The notes under the pieces: model-generated
Told to the model about the DNA's origin: nothing
Database searches by the model: none
Seen by the model: only the letters and a program-made list of their open reading frames with translations
In this document: piece by piece, positions 26,336-34,610 of the stretch
Layout of the letters: each line of letters starts with the position of its first letter
How positions within the stretch are numbered: the first letter of the stretch is position 1
NCBI GenBank assembly: GCA_964390495.1
Contig: CAYMIN010000015.1
Location: forward strand, 32,228 to 96,227
Length of the DNA stretch: 64,000 bases
Direction of reading: 5' to 3'
Source of the DNA: UBA11051 sp964390495
GTDB taxonomy: Bacteria > Armatimonadota > Zipacnadia > Zipacnadales > UBA11051
Program-made: the position numbers and the translations under genes

Positions 26336-27757
26336 TTACTTCTTCGCCCTCCAAGCGATGTCGCCGTCGGCGTCCGGGCTCGGCTTTTCTGCCTCGGTGC
26401 CTTGGTCGTCATCCAGGTCCGGCCCCAGGCTGTAGATGACGAAGCCATCGCCTTCGCGCTTGTAAACGAAATCCTCGCCGGTGAACACGTCTTTGGGCAA
26501 CTGCCAGGTAAGCGTTTGCTGAAGCTGGGCTAGCGTTTGCGGATATTGGCCGTGCTGCGCTTTGTACGCTTTCAGCGCCAGGGCGATGCGGCCCAGGTCA
26601 ATGCGGGCCAGTGACATACCCCGATGGTAGGCCTGTCCGCTGAACACGGGTGTCAGTATCTTGGTGAGCATGGCAAGTGGCGTCTGTCGGAGTTGCCGGT
26701 CCAGGGCATCGGAAACCGGCTTTGCCTCCATCCCGGGCATTCTTGATGCCTCGACCTGCTGCCTCATGATCCGAAGATACGTCGCCTCATCGAGGCCGCG
26801 GAGAGGCCCGGCCAGCCAATTGAAGTACGACCGGCGCAGCTTCCGAAGATGTTCCGTTTTTTCTCCAATTAGCGTTTCGTAGAGTAATACGGGATTGGTG
26901 CGAAACTGCGCGAACACAGAACGCCCCACCAAGGTTTCCATTACCATGGCATCCGAGTGAGTCTTGTACAGATCAATGCCCCGCAGGTGCTCCTGCAGCG
27001 CCCGGCTCGCCGCTGCCGGAACGTTCTTGTCCGATATTATCTCCTCGACCGCCTCCAGAGTGATGTTGCGCATTGCTATTGACACCAGTTGTGCTATCAT
27101 GCTTGGCTCCATTGCAGCGTGATCAGCCATGCGCAGACCGACCAGGCACCAGTCGAGGGCGTCTGCCATCTGTCCGTCTTCGGCAAGCAGCAGTGCTTGT
27201 GCGGCGAGCATGCGCGTCGCATCTCGGAACTGTGCCATATGCGGAAGCACCGCTGCAAGGCCCAGCTCCCACTTCACCGGGAATACCGCCTTGGGGCGCT
27301 GGGAGGCACGCTTGAGCGTCTGCAGCGTCTCTTTCACCTCAGGCCGCTCCAAGATTGCCCGCACCTTCGCCACATGCTTGGGCCGATCTCTGCCTCGGCG
27401 GTAATCCTCAATCAGGTTCTCTTCTTCCTGAGAGATGTCAGCCAGTTTGCCCGTATTGACACCGGCAGGTCCACTATTGGGGTCGAAACTGACATGGAAC
27501 ACACTCAGGTATATGGGCGCGGCATTCTCGCTGTCCGGCACGGGCTTGGGGATGACCTCGGACATCGAGAGCGGCAGGCCCTGAGCTTTCCAGGCCTCCA
27601 GCTCTTTAGTCAGCTCTCTACCCCATTTGACATTGTAGTACGTCCACACACCGCCAAGTACGACGGCCAGTGCCAGCAGCACCACCAGCACTTTGAGAGC
27701 GATCCGGGCTAGCCCTTGGCTCCTACGGATCGCGGCGATTCGATGCTGTTGCGACAT
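26336..27757 (-). CDS. Membrane-anchored protein of unknown function with a pseudopilin-like C-terminus
   Basis: 473 residues, with GAGGAG upstream of the ATG. A basic N-terminus leads to one membrane segment (LKVLVVLLALAVVLGGVWTYY); the large remainder is predicted to lie outside the cytoplasm and is mostly helical. Residues about 385-455 (IALALKAYKAQHGQYPQTL, DVFTGEDFVYKREGDGFVIY, SLGPDLDDD) resemble the helix and C-terminal loop of GspG-type pseudopilins. Proteins of this design are frequent in Planctomycetes and Armatimonadota (from memory). It follows the sigma factor and the small membrane protein on the same strand, so it may be under their control. Confidence 0.6.
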   Translation of the reverse strand: MSQQHRIAAIRRSQGLARIALKVLVVLLALAVVLGGVWTYYNVKWGRELTKELEAWKAQGLPLSMSEVIPKPVPDSENAAPIYLSVFHVSFDPNSGPAGVNTGKLADISQEEENLIEDYRRGRDRPKHVAKVRAILERPEVKETLQTLKRASQRPKAVFPVKWELGLAAVLPHMAQFRDATRMLAAQALLLAEDGQMADALDWCLVGLRMADHAAMEPSMIAQLVSIAMRNITLEAVEEIISDKNVPAAASRALQEHLRGIDLYKTHSDAMVMETLVGRSVFAQFRTNPVLLYETLIGEKTEHLRKLRRSYFNWLAGPLRGLDEATYLRIMRQQVEASRMPGMEAKPVSDALDRQLRQTPLAMLTKILTPVFSGQAYHRGMSLARIDLGRIALALKAYKAQHGQYPQTLAQLQQTLTWQLPKDVFTGEDFVYKREGDGFVIYSLGPDLDDDQGTEAEKPSPDADGDIAWRAKK

Positions 27758-27792
27758 CGGATTAGCTCCTCAGACACTTCGCGGCAAGGCTT

Positions 27793-27912
27793 CTAGTATG
27801 AGCGCCCATGGTCAGCGGCCGAAACCACGCCACAGGCCAGCACAAGTCCCAATAGCACACCTGCCAGCCTGAACGAAGGCGCGGCGAGCGTCCAGACTGA
27901 ACGGGAGCGCAC
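27793..27912 (-). other. Possible small ORF or frameshifted tail with signal-peptide-like sequence
   Basis: 39 codons from a GTG with no clear ribosome site. It encodes a basic start and a hydrophobic core (RLAGVLLGLVLACGVVSA) and then ADHGRSY and stop. It overlaps the C-terminus of the 27812-28426 gene in another frame. It could be a truncated gene start, a small membrane peptide, or the true end of the overlapping protein after a frameshift. Confidence 0.25.
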
Positions 27913-28426
27913 TGCGGTTGTGTTTGCCCTGCCGGTTCTCCTTATCCGGGATTGCGGCATCGCCGTTGAGTTCGAGGATTTCATTGATAAGGCGGTTGCG
28001 GGCGCGTAAAGCCTCAATGCTGATCGGCTTCATCCGCAGCGGCTGGGCAACGGCGGGCCGCCGGGGGGATACGCTTTGAGCATCAGCCTGCGCCGAGGCC
28101 TCCCCGTTGTGTTCCAGGCTATTGGTGATGAGCTGCTGGCGGGCGCGGAGCTTTTCGGCGAAAACCAGTGTTGTGTGCAGTCGCTGGCCGGTGGTCGGTT
28201 GTCCGGTCAGCGCGGCGATGTCTCGGGCATAGATCTGGCCCGCCACCACATTGACCATCACCAGCAGTACCGCCGCGGCCACCACCGCTACCGTCATCTG
28301 TCGCCAGCGCCGTCGGCTACGTGTCAGACGCTTGGCGCGCCCCAACAGCTCGCCCTCGAGCCCAGCAGAGGGCTGGCGCAACGCCACCGACCGCAATTGC
28401 TGCTCGAATCCTGATTGGCTATTCAT
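27812..28426 (-). CDS. Small single-pass membrane protein, putative anti-sigma factor
   Basis: 204 residues from ATG 28426, which overlaps the end of the sigma factor gene (ATGAATAG), so the two are translationally coupled. The cytoplasmic N-terminus (about 45 residues, basic near the membrane) is followed by a membrane segment (MTVAVVAAAVLLVMVNVVAG). The outside part is helical and carries two similar stretches (KLRARQQLITNSLEHNGEA and EALRARNRLINEILELNGDA). Position and topology match an ECF anti-sigma factor, but no zinc HxxxCxxC motif is seen, so the role is inferred from context. The last 35 residues look less protein-like than an alternative frame. Confidence 0.55.
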   Translation of the reverse strand: MNSQSGFEQQLRSVALRQPSAGLEGELLGRAKRLTRSRRRWRQMTVAVVAAAVLLVMVNVVAGQIYARDIAALTGQPTTGQRLHTTLVFAEKLRARQQLITNSLEHNGEASAQADAQSVSPRRPAVAQPLRMKPISIEALRARNRLINEILELNGDAAIPDKENRQGKHNRSALPFSLDARRAFVQAGRCAIGTCAGLWRGFGR

Positions 28427-28961
28427 CACTATCACCCAGTATCTGTTGCAGCTTGTCCAGACCGTAGCGATAACGGCTGGCTGCTGTGTTTATCGGAATG
28501 CTGAAGATCTCGGCGATCTCGGCAAAGGTGCATTCATGCCAGACCTTCAGGATCACGGCTTCGCGCTGTTCCAAAGGCAGGTGGCTGAGCGCTTCCTGCA
28601 CTCGCAATACGCCGGTACGGTCTTGCGGCTGCAGACCGTCAGTGTCCACCAAGTCCGTATTGTGAAGATCGAGCTGCCGCGGCTTGCCCCTGACGTAGAG
28701 TTGACTGGCCTTATTCAGCGCTACCTTCAGCAGATACGCCCGTACATTGCGAATTCTAATCGCGCCGCGCCCCAGTTCCACCAGCGACAGAAATACCTCC
28801 TGCAGCAGGTCCTCGGCATCTTCCGCGTTGGCCGTGTGCAGCAGCAGGATTTGATAGACTGAATTGGCGTAGGCTTGGTAGAGCTGGTGCAAGGCGCTCA
28901 GGTCGCCACCAGCAAGTGCCGCCAGCAGCTTTCGGTCTTCCGCTGGGCCTACGGTTCTCAT
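28419..28961 (-). CDS. ECF-type RNA polymerase sigma factor
   Basis: 180 residues. Region 2 is recognisable (LHQLYQAYANSVYQILLL, AEDAEDLLQEVFLSL). Region 4 is a helix-turn-helix (LPLEQREAVILKVWHECTF, AEIAEIFSIPINTAASRY). No regions 1 or 3, as expected for the extracytoplasmic-function group that responds to envelope signals. It leads a three-gene operon with the overlapping membrane protein and the pseudopilin-like membrane protein. The target promoters are unknown. Confidence 0.9.
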   Translation of the reverse strand: MRTVGPAEDRKLLAALAGGDLSALHQLYQAYANSVYQILLLHTANAEDAEDLLQEVFLSLVELGRGAIRIRNVRAYLLKVALNKASQLYVRGKPRQLDLHNTDLVDTDGLQPQDRTGVLRVQEALSHLPLEQREAVILKVWHECTFAEIAEIFSIPINTAASRYRYGLDKLQQILGDSDE

Positions 28962-29054
28962 CTGCGACCGCCCTGGCCTGGGACACGGTTGGGTATCATT
29001 GCCTTAGTGTGCCTTGTGAGCCGATTTTTGTCTAATATTTTTCGCGCCGAGCAC

Positions 29055-29085
29055 AAAGAAAAGGCCAGTGCCAAGTGCACTGGCC
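29055..29085 (-). terminator. Intrinsic terminator after the VIT-like gene
   Basis: On the minus strand, GGCCAGTG and CACTGGCC form an 8-bp stem with a 7-base loop, followed by TTTTCTTT, about 40 bases after the stop at 29123. Confidence 0.7.
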
Positions 29086-29122
29086 CGCTCTGTGTCGAAA
29101 AACGAGAGAATGGGTAGCTTTA

Positions 29123-29593
29123 CTATAGGGTGTTAACCCAGTCGCCGATGTAGTGAGTCGCCGCTATCACCACCACCGCAATCGCCAGGTGTTCCACGAT
29201 AGTCGAGGTTGGGCGCACCGCCTGCATTCTAGCCAGAAACAGGCTGAGGACGGTTATCAGAAGTAGGCCCCAGGCCACGCTCACAATGATGGCAGTGCTC
29301 AACGGCAGCAGCACAATCGGGATGACGAATGTCAGAGCGAAGACGAACTTGGATAGAAAGGTGGCGGCGGTGGCCTCCCAGATCTCGCGCTCGGAATGGT
29401 GCCCGGACGACTCCTCGGCGATGTGAATTCCCATCGCGTCAGACAGCGCGTCGGCCACTGCGATAACCAGAATACCGCCGATCACAAGTGTACCGGAATG
29501 GGTGCTGGAGTGGAGGCCGACGATGACGCCGAGGGTGGTGATAATGCCCGAAGTCAAGCCGAAGCTGAAGCCGGTGCGGATGGAGTGTCGCAT
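29123..29593 (-). CDS. VIT1/CCC1-like small membrane protein
   Basis: 156 residues with about five hydrophobic segments. The N-terminal half (FGLTSGIITTLGVIVGLHSS, GGILVIAVADALSDAMGIH) has the glycine and acidic pattern of VIT-family divalent metal transporters, whose helices carry Asp and Met ligands. A short charged loop (EESSGHHSEREIWEATAAT) precedes the last three segments, as in CCC1 proteins. Vacuolar and bacterial family members move iron or manganese; the substrate here is not determined. The protein is shorter than usual (about 230) and lacks the ferritin-like domain found in some bacterial members. Confidence 0.6.
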   Translation of the reverse strand: MRHSIRTGFSFGLTSGIITTLGVIVGLHSSTHSGTLVIGGILVIAVADALSDAMGIHIAEESSGHHSEREIWEATAATFLSKFVFALTFVIPIVLLPLSTAIIVSVAWGLLLITVLSLFLARMQAVRPTSTIVEHLAIAVVVIAATHYIGDWVNTL

Positions 29594-29705
29594 TTGGCAA
29601 TCTATCCCAGAGGAACCGCCGTTCGCCCGAGTTGTTGTCGGCTAAGGACACTGAAGGCCGCCGTCTCTAACGCGGCGACCTGGTCAGGCGTTAATCTCGC
29701 TATGA

Positions 29706-29792
29706 TGGTGCCGAAGGCCGGATTCGAACCGGCACGGGCGCGAGCCCACTGCCTCCTGAGGACAGCGTGTCTGCCAATTCCACCACTTCGGC
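29706..29792 (-). tRNA. tRNA-Leu (anticodon CAG)
   Basis: 87 nt including the encoded CCA. On the minus strand the acceptor arms are GCCGAAG and CTTCGGC with discriminator A. The D-arm region contains GGTGGAATTGGCAGAC. The anticodon arm is CTGTC-CTCAGGA-GGCAG, giving CAG. A long variable arm (TGGGCTCGCGCCC) is typical of class II tRNA-Leu, and the T arm is GCCGGTTCGAATCCGGC. Confidence 0.95.
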
Positions 29793-30222
29793 ACCTGGCA
29801 GTAGCAGTATTTTATCCATCGGTGCAGGTGTTGTCAACCGAGGGGAGGCCGATTATCTCTCGCCCACACTGCGGGGCAGGGCCAGTTGCGCGGCCCCCAG
29901 AAAACGAGGATGCCCTGCGGGAACAGGGCATCTCCTCGAGATGAATGATGGCGGCCTTTCGCCACCCTGCCAGGGCATCCTCCCAACCCCTACATGCCTA
30001 CCCCAACTGCTCCGTACTTATCCTACCCATTTCAGCTTGCCGCTAAACCCATCTTAACACCTATTGCGGAATGATGCAATAACCGTGCCAATTCGGCAGG
30101 TGCTAGCGGATGCGCCAAAGGAATCCGGGATTGGCACGCCGAAAGGCTCATGGCGCATTCTCACCAGCAGGTGGTCGTTTCAGGGCGTGATTGCGCCTGC
30201 AAGCCGGGGAGAGTTCGGCCAT
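29793..30222. other. Intergenic region with tRNA promoter and alternative hairpins
   Basis: 430 bases without a gene. It holds the promoter of the tRNA (29809-29837) and a three-arm repeat. GAGGATGCCCTG (29906-29917) can pair with CAGGGCATCTCCTC (29924-29937, one bulge) or perfectly with CAGGGCATCCTC (29971-29982). Nothing recognisable is seen in 30000-30222. Confidence 0.5.
29809..29837 (-). promoter_or_regulatory. Sigma-70 promoter of tRNA-Leu
   Basis: On the minus strand, a perfect TTGACA (29837-29832) and TAAAAT (29814-29809) are separated by 17 bases. The tRNA starts 17 bases after the -10 box. Confidence 0.75.
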
Positions 30223-30876
30223 ATGAAGCTGTATCTGGTCAGACACGGACAGTCAGTAGGCAATGAGCGCGGCCACCTACAGGGGCAGGATGCCAGCTTC
30301 GACAAGGGCCTTTCCGAGTTGGGCAAGCAGCAGTCGCAGAAAGTGGGTCAGCGCATGGCTGCAGCAGGCCTCACGGCGCTCTATACCTCGCCGCTGCCCC
30401 GCGCCGCCCAAACCGCCGCCTGGATTGCCAGCGCCTGCCGGCTGCAGGCTAGAGAGCGCGATTGCCTCAAGGAAGTCAGCTACGGAGACCTCGAAGGCCG
30501 GTCGAAGGCGGAGACCTTCAGGCTTTGTCCACAGGCCTATGACCCGCACTGGCGGCGAGAAAACCACGTGCCTGGAGGCGAACCGATCGCGCGCAGTTAC
30601 TCCCGAGCGCGGGCGGCAATTCGTACCCTGACCGCCGCCCACGACCAGGAGGACGTCATCTGTCTGGTCACCCACGGCGAGTTCTTGAGCAGACTGATAG
30701 ACACGTTGCTCGAAGCGACCGAGGTCGGCTTCCCCCGCTACCTGCTGGATAATGCCTCCGTCACTCACTTCGCGCGCCATCCCGGCGACGAACGCGGCGT
30801 GTGGCTTTGTCATTACATGGGCGACACCGGCCACTTGCGAGGCCTTGGCTCACCGGCCGGCAAGGACGGATGGTAG
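30223..30876 (+). CDS. Histidine phosphatase (phosphoglycerate mutase-like) family protein
   Basis: 217 residues from ATG 30223 behind GGGGAGAG; the upstream open frame is not coding-like. The catalytic RHG motif is in LYLVRHGQSVGNERG, the second substrate contact is TSPLPRAAQTA, and the late His is in LVTHGEFLSRL. This is the GpmB/CobC/alpha-ribazole phosphatase-like branch, which acts on diverse phosphomonoesters. The substrate is not deducible; linkage to the two B12-enzyme-like genes that converge on it is suggestive of an alpha-ribazole phosphatase but weak. Confidence 0.85.
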   Translation: MKLYLVRHGQSVGNERGHLQGQDASFDKGLSELGKQQSQKVGQRMAAAGLTALYTSPLPRAAQTAAWIASACRLQARERDCLKEVSYGDLEGRSKAETFRLCPQAYDPHWRRENHVPGGEPIARSYSRARAAIRTLTAAHDQEDVICLVTHGEFLSRLIDTLLEATEVGFPRYLLDNASVTHFARHPGDERGVWLCHYMGDTGHLRGLGSPAGKDGW

Positions 30877-30898
30877 CGGCACTAGGTCACACCTAATG

Positions 30899-30929
30899 GG
30901 AAAGCCGCCCCGGACCAGGGCGGCTTTCC
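30899..30929. terminator. Bidirectional terminator hairpin
   Basis: GGAAAGCCGCCC and GGGCGGCTTTCC form a perfect 12-bp stem with a 7-base loop between the convergent phosphatase and iron-sulfur reductase genes. The AAAG/CTTT ends can supply a short U run in either direction. Confidence 0.7.
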
Positions 30930-30957
30930 GAGCACACAGACCATGCAGGGCCGGCGC

Positions 30958-32010
30958 TTATGTAGAACCGGCCTCAGTCTGTACTTGGCCTTGGTAGTCC
31001 AGCTTCCAGCGGGGCCGCTTCCGGAACGGCTCGTTGAAGGTGGCCTCGATGCGGCCGGATTCCTCGAGATTCATCATGCACGCTCTGATGCAGCCGCTGG
31101 CACCGCACACAGCATAGTAGCCGGTAGTGCTGAGCATGGTCTTGTAGTAGTCCACCAGATTGCCGCTAGGGAACTGCTCGGTCTTGCGCCACGTGCCACC
31201 AGCCACCGTATAGGCCAGCTTGTAGGCCTCCTCCTCGGACATGCGCTGCTCGGCCACGTCGAGCCGCAAACCAGGGCAATCCAGCGCTAAGAAGGGAGAG
31301 GCCTCCTTATTTAGTCCGTGGTGGGTCAGGCAGCACTTGCCCATGTCCACATCCGCCCACTCATAGACCTTATCCTCGATCTGGATGCTGACTGTCTTCC
31401 CCTCTCTGATATGGGGGATGGCGTGACCGTGACATTCACGTACGCAGGCCATGCAGCGGTTGCAGATCGAACCGGGTTCCACCAGCGGGTCCGGCTCGAG
31501 CTCAGCATCGGTGAGAATCATCCCCAGTCGCTGCCGAGGGCCGAAGCGCTTGGTCAAAAACACCTTGGACCAGCCCAATTCGCCCAGGCCGGCGGCGACG
31601 GCGGCAATGCGGATCGCCGGGAATACATCAGCGCCAACTTGGCCTTCGCGAACCGGCTCGCGGGTCGGCTGAGCTTCCGGGACGCCGGGGTATATCGGCA
31701 CCGCCTCCCAGCCGCAGTCCTCGATGAAGCAAGCCAGGCGGTAAGTACCGAGGGGGCGGAAGAGCGTGTTGAGGCGGTTGTAGCCATAGTAGGTGTAATT
31801 GCTCCAGTGGGTGCCCTCCTCGATGCCTCGGTACACCCCGCGTGGAATCCGCCGCATGGTAACGATGACTGATTTGCACTCCGGGAAGACATTCGCCACT
31901 TGCATTTGTGCAGGTGCGTTCTCAAGCCGCTGGATGTTGGCGATACCGACACCATCAAGCCCGGCTGCCAGGCCGGCTGCTTTGACCTCTTGGGCGCTAA
32001 GCTGCCCCAT
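30958..32010 (-). CDS. Iron-sulfur reductase related to epoxyqueuosine reductase / reductive dehalogenase, copy 1
   Basis: 350 residues. It has a [4Fe-4S] motif CNRCMACVREC and a later Cys group (VCGASGCIRAC). The segment FGPRQRLGMILTDAELEPDP matches the cobalamin-binding core of QueG and reductive dehalogenases. No Tat signal, so it is cytoplasmic. It is not QueG itself: the order and C-terminus differ, and a paralogue lies directly upstream. The ATG overlaps the stop of that paralogue (TAATG), so the pair is co-translated. A cobalamin-dependent reduction is a reasonable inference; the substrate is unknown. Confidence 0.65.
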   Translation of the reverse strand: MGQLSAQEVKAAGLAAGLDGVGIANIQRLENAPAQMQVANVFPECKSVIVTMRRIPRGVYRGIEEGTHWSNYTYYGYNRLNTLFRPLGTYRLACFIEDCGWEAVPIYPGVPEAQPTREPVREGQVGADVFPAIRIAAVAAGLGELGWSKVFLTKRFGPRQRLGMILTDAELEPDPLVEPGSICNRCMACVRECHGHAIPHIREGKTVSIQIEDKVYEWADVDMGKCCLTHHGLNKEASPFLALDCPGLRLDVAEQRMSEEEAYKLAYTVAGGTWRKTEQFPSGNLVDYYKTMLSTTGYYAVCGASGCIRACMMNLEESGRIEATFNEPFRKRPRWKLDYQGQVQTEAGST

Positions 32011-32909
32011 TATTGCCCCTCCTCAGTCCGGTTACCCGAGGCCGATCCCAGGGCTATTTCGGTCACCTTGCCGATTTGGTCAATGCCCCAAGCGTTGCGC
32101 TTGCGGAAAGGCTGGCGGAAATTGTCAGCCAAGACCTCACGACTCTCTAAAGCGGCCACGCACGTGCGGTTGCACACGGCTCCCAGGCGGTCGGGCCTAC
32201 CCGATTGGTGATAGCGGTTGGGGCAGGCGCCGTTCTGGCAACTGCGGCACTTGTCGTGGTCTATCTTCGCCACGCGCATGGTTTTGCCGGCAATGGTAAT
32301 GTCGTCGAACTCCTGCTTGCTGATGGCTCCCAGTGGACAGCTTTCAGCGCAGGCCATGCACTCCTGGCAGATTCGTATTTCGCAGAGCGGGTCAGGGCGC
32401 AGCGGAGCGTCGGTGAGAATGAGTTGAAGACGCTGACGCGGACCGAAGCGGGGTGTCAGCAGGTCGCCGTTGATGCCAATCTCGCCCAGGCCGCAGGCGA
32501 CCGCCACCCGGCTGAAATCGGGATAGACGTTGGGTGCCGGCCTATCCGATCTGACGGGGATGCCCTGGGGCCACGCCTCGGGCGGGAACGGGAATAGCGG
32601 CGCCGCTTCCCAGCGCAGATCCTCAAGGAACTCCACACACTCAAAGGTCGTCAGGGCGACGAATTCATTGTCCAGCCAGTGGTAGCCGAAGCTCTGGTAG
32701 GTGTTGAAATTGGTGCCCTCTTCGTTGCCGCGCAGAGTACCCCGGGTGATACGGCGGCCGATCGTGATTACCGCCTGAGCGTCGGGGAATACCGCCATCG
32801 GGCTGCGCTCTGCAGGCCAGTCGGCAAAACGGTCCGGGTCGGCTATCCCTACCAGATCGGCGCCGGCCTTAGCTGCGAACTCCTTGAACTGCTGCGTCAA
32901 TTCTGCCAT
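32010..32909 (-). CDS. Iron-sulfur reductase related to epoxyqueuosine reductase / reductive dehalogenase, copy 2
   Basis: 299 residues from ATG 32909 (AAGGAG, 7-base spacing); the frame runs to 33086 into the sulfatase. It shares the core FGPRQRLQLILTDAPLRPDP with copy 1. Its cluster motifs are CQECMACAESCPLGAIS and CRSCQNGACP, plus AVCNRTC near the C-terminus, closer to a standard two-cluster ferredoxin arrangement than copy 1. It lies between a sulfatase and copy 1 on one strand. Confidence 0.65.
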   Translation of the reverse strand: MAELTQQFKEFAAKAGADLVGIADPDRFADWPAERSPMAVFPDAQAVITIGRRITRGTLRGNEEGTNFNTYQSFGYHWLDNEFVALTTFECVEFLEDLRWEAAPLFPFPPEAWPQGIPVRSDRPAPNVYPDFSRVAVACGLGEIGINGDLLTPRFGPRQRLQLILTDAPLRPDPLCEIRICQECMACAESCPLGAISKQEFDDITIAGKTMRVAKIDHDKCRSCQNGACPNRYHQSGRPDRLGAVCNRTCVAALESREVLADNFRQPFRKRNAWGIDQIGKVTEIALGSASGNRTEEGQ

Positions 32910-32989
32910 CATCGTGCTCCTTGGTTCGGTCAGATTATCAGAGGCTGAGGCAGCAAGTTTCAGCCACGCATCCGTATAGAATCGGCGCC

Positions 32990-34294
32990 TTAGTTCGTCT
33001 GCCAGGTGGTCCTGGCGCGATGGGCCTGCTCCGGCGTTGGGGGCACATCGCCCAGCAGCAGCGGGTCGTCGGTCTTTCCCATCCACTGCTCAACCATATC
33101 GGAAAGCTCGGCCAGGGCCTCCGCGTACTCAGGGCTTCCCGCGACATCGTTCATCTCCAGCGGGTCCTTCTCCAGGTCGTAGAGCTGATGCTCGGGTCGC
33201 CGTGGCGTATAGTACTCCCAGGCCATTTCCTGGCCGGCCTTGCCGTTCCATATATCCAGGGGCATGAATACCAGCGGCCGGTCACCGAAGTTGCGGACGT
33301 ACTTGTACTTCGCGGTGCGCACCGAGCGCATCGGATTGTAGCGATCATGCCAGGTCATCTCGGTGAAGATGTGGTCGTGGGGCCGATACTGGCCGCCCGT
33401 GAGCAGCGGATAGAAGCTGCGGCCGGCGATATCCTGCGGCTCCGGACCTCCCACCATCTCCAGCAGCGTGGGCATGAAGTCGCAGTTGATCAGCAGTTCC
33501 TCGTACTGGTTGCCGCCCGCGATTGCCCCCGGCCGGTGCATGATCAGCGCAGTGGCGATGCCTGGGTCGTAGCACGTACCCTTGGCTCTGGGCATCGCCG
33601 TCCCGTGGTCGGTGGTGAAGATGAATAGAGTGTTGTCCTCCAGGCCTGTCTCCTGCAGCGCCGTTCTCACTTCGCCGACGACCTCGTCCACCACCCAGAT
33701 CAAGCCGTTGAGGCCGGCGGTATCTTCGCGGATGCCCGGTCTATCGGGCAGCCACGGCTGAACCTGCACCGTATCCGGATCGTCCTGCGGATAGCCCTCG
33801 CGGTGGTAGGGGCGGTGCGGCTCGCCGAAGCCGGCCGAGATATGCAACGGCTTGTCGCCCGGATTGGCTGCATGCCGGCGCAAGAACTCTATCAACTCCG
33901 CCCCGACGACCTTGGCCTGATTCTTCTCCGGAGAATGGAGGTGCTGGTAGCCGAGCTTGGAGGCGTCGGAGTGTTCGTGCTGGTGGCCGAAGAGGTGGGT
34001 CTCATAGCCCGCCTCGTTCATGTACATCGGCAGTGTCTTTTCGCCGAAGTGGAACTCCCAGCCGATATGGGCCAGGCCCATCTCACCGTTCTGGTGCGGG
34101 TAGCGCCCGGTCATGATGCTGGCGCGGCTAGGCGAGCATTGAGCGGCGGTGCAGAAGTAGTTGTTGAACCGCACGCCATCGGCGGCGAGCCGGTCCATGT
34201 TTGGCGTGGCCACACCGGCTCCATAACAGCCGATATGCTGGCCGATATCGTGCACGATAATGTAGATGATGTTAGGTCGGTCATTTGTCGCCAT
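32990..34294 (-). CDS. Type I sulfatase
   Basis: 434 residues. The sulfatase signature C53-S-P-S-R57 marks the Cys converted to formylglycine, so a maturase (FGE or anSME) must exist elsewhere in the genome. Metal-site residues appear in VHDIGQHIGCYG at the N-terminus and in FTTDHGTAMPRAKG. The layout resembles N-sulfoglucosamine sulfohydrolase-type enzymes. No signal peptide is visible, so it may desulfate imported sugars in the cytoplasm. GGGGG lies upstream of the ATG. It is first in a three-gene minus-strand unit with the two iron-sulfur proteins. Confidence 0.9.
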   Translation of the reverse strand: MATNDRPNIIYIIVHDIGQHIGCYGAGVATPNMDRLAADGVRFNNYFCTAAQCSPSRASIMTGRYPHQNGEMGLAHIGWEFHFGEKTLPMYMNEAGYETHLFGHQHEHSDASKLGYQHLHSPEKNQAKVVGAELIEFLRRHAANPGDKPLHISAGFGEPHRPYHREGYPQDDPDTVQVQPWLPDRPGIREDTAGLNGLIWVVDEVVGEVRTALQETGLEDNTLFIFTTDHGTAMPRAKGTCYDPGIATALIMHRPGAIAGGNQYEELLINCDFMPTLLEMVGGPEPQDIAGRSFYPLLTGGQYRPHDHIFTEMTWHDRYNPMRSVRTAKYKYVRNFGDRPLVFMPLDIWNGKAGQEMAWEYYTPRRPEHQLYDLEKDPLEMNDVAGSPEYAEALAELSDMVEQWMGKTDDPLLLGDVPPTPEQAHRARTTWQTN

Positions 34295-34610
34295 GCGATT
34301 ACCCCCGATGATTGGCTTTGCCAGCCGGCTACTTCGCGCAAGCGGTGGGCATATCCTCCATTGTCAGCCACTATCGCGCATTGCCACTTGAGGAAAGAGC
34401 AGGATCTCACCTATGGCTATGGCGTGGACGCTCGCCTAGCGCCGTCCTGGACGACAGACAAGCGGTTGCAGACGGGATTGGGGTGTGATATAAGATACTG
34501 ACATCGCAAGCCCGGCAACATCGGCCTCTCATAGGCAGCTTCTGCCAGGACGATATTGCCAGCATGTTCAGCCATCAGACAGCTTGCCGGCAAGCCAGGG
34601 AGCTGGAGCA
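34295..34610. other. Divergent intergenic region
   Basis: 316 bases between the sulfatase and the GYF-domain protein. It carries a good plus-strand promoter at 34466-34494. No comparably convincing promoter was seen for the sulfatase. Confidence 0.5.
34466..34494 (+). promoter_or_regulatory. Sigma-70-type promoter for the GYF/zinc-ribbon protein
   Basis: TTGCAG (34466-34471), 17 bases, then TATAAG (34489-34494), about 110 bases before the ATG at 34611. Confidence 0.5.
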
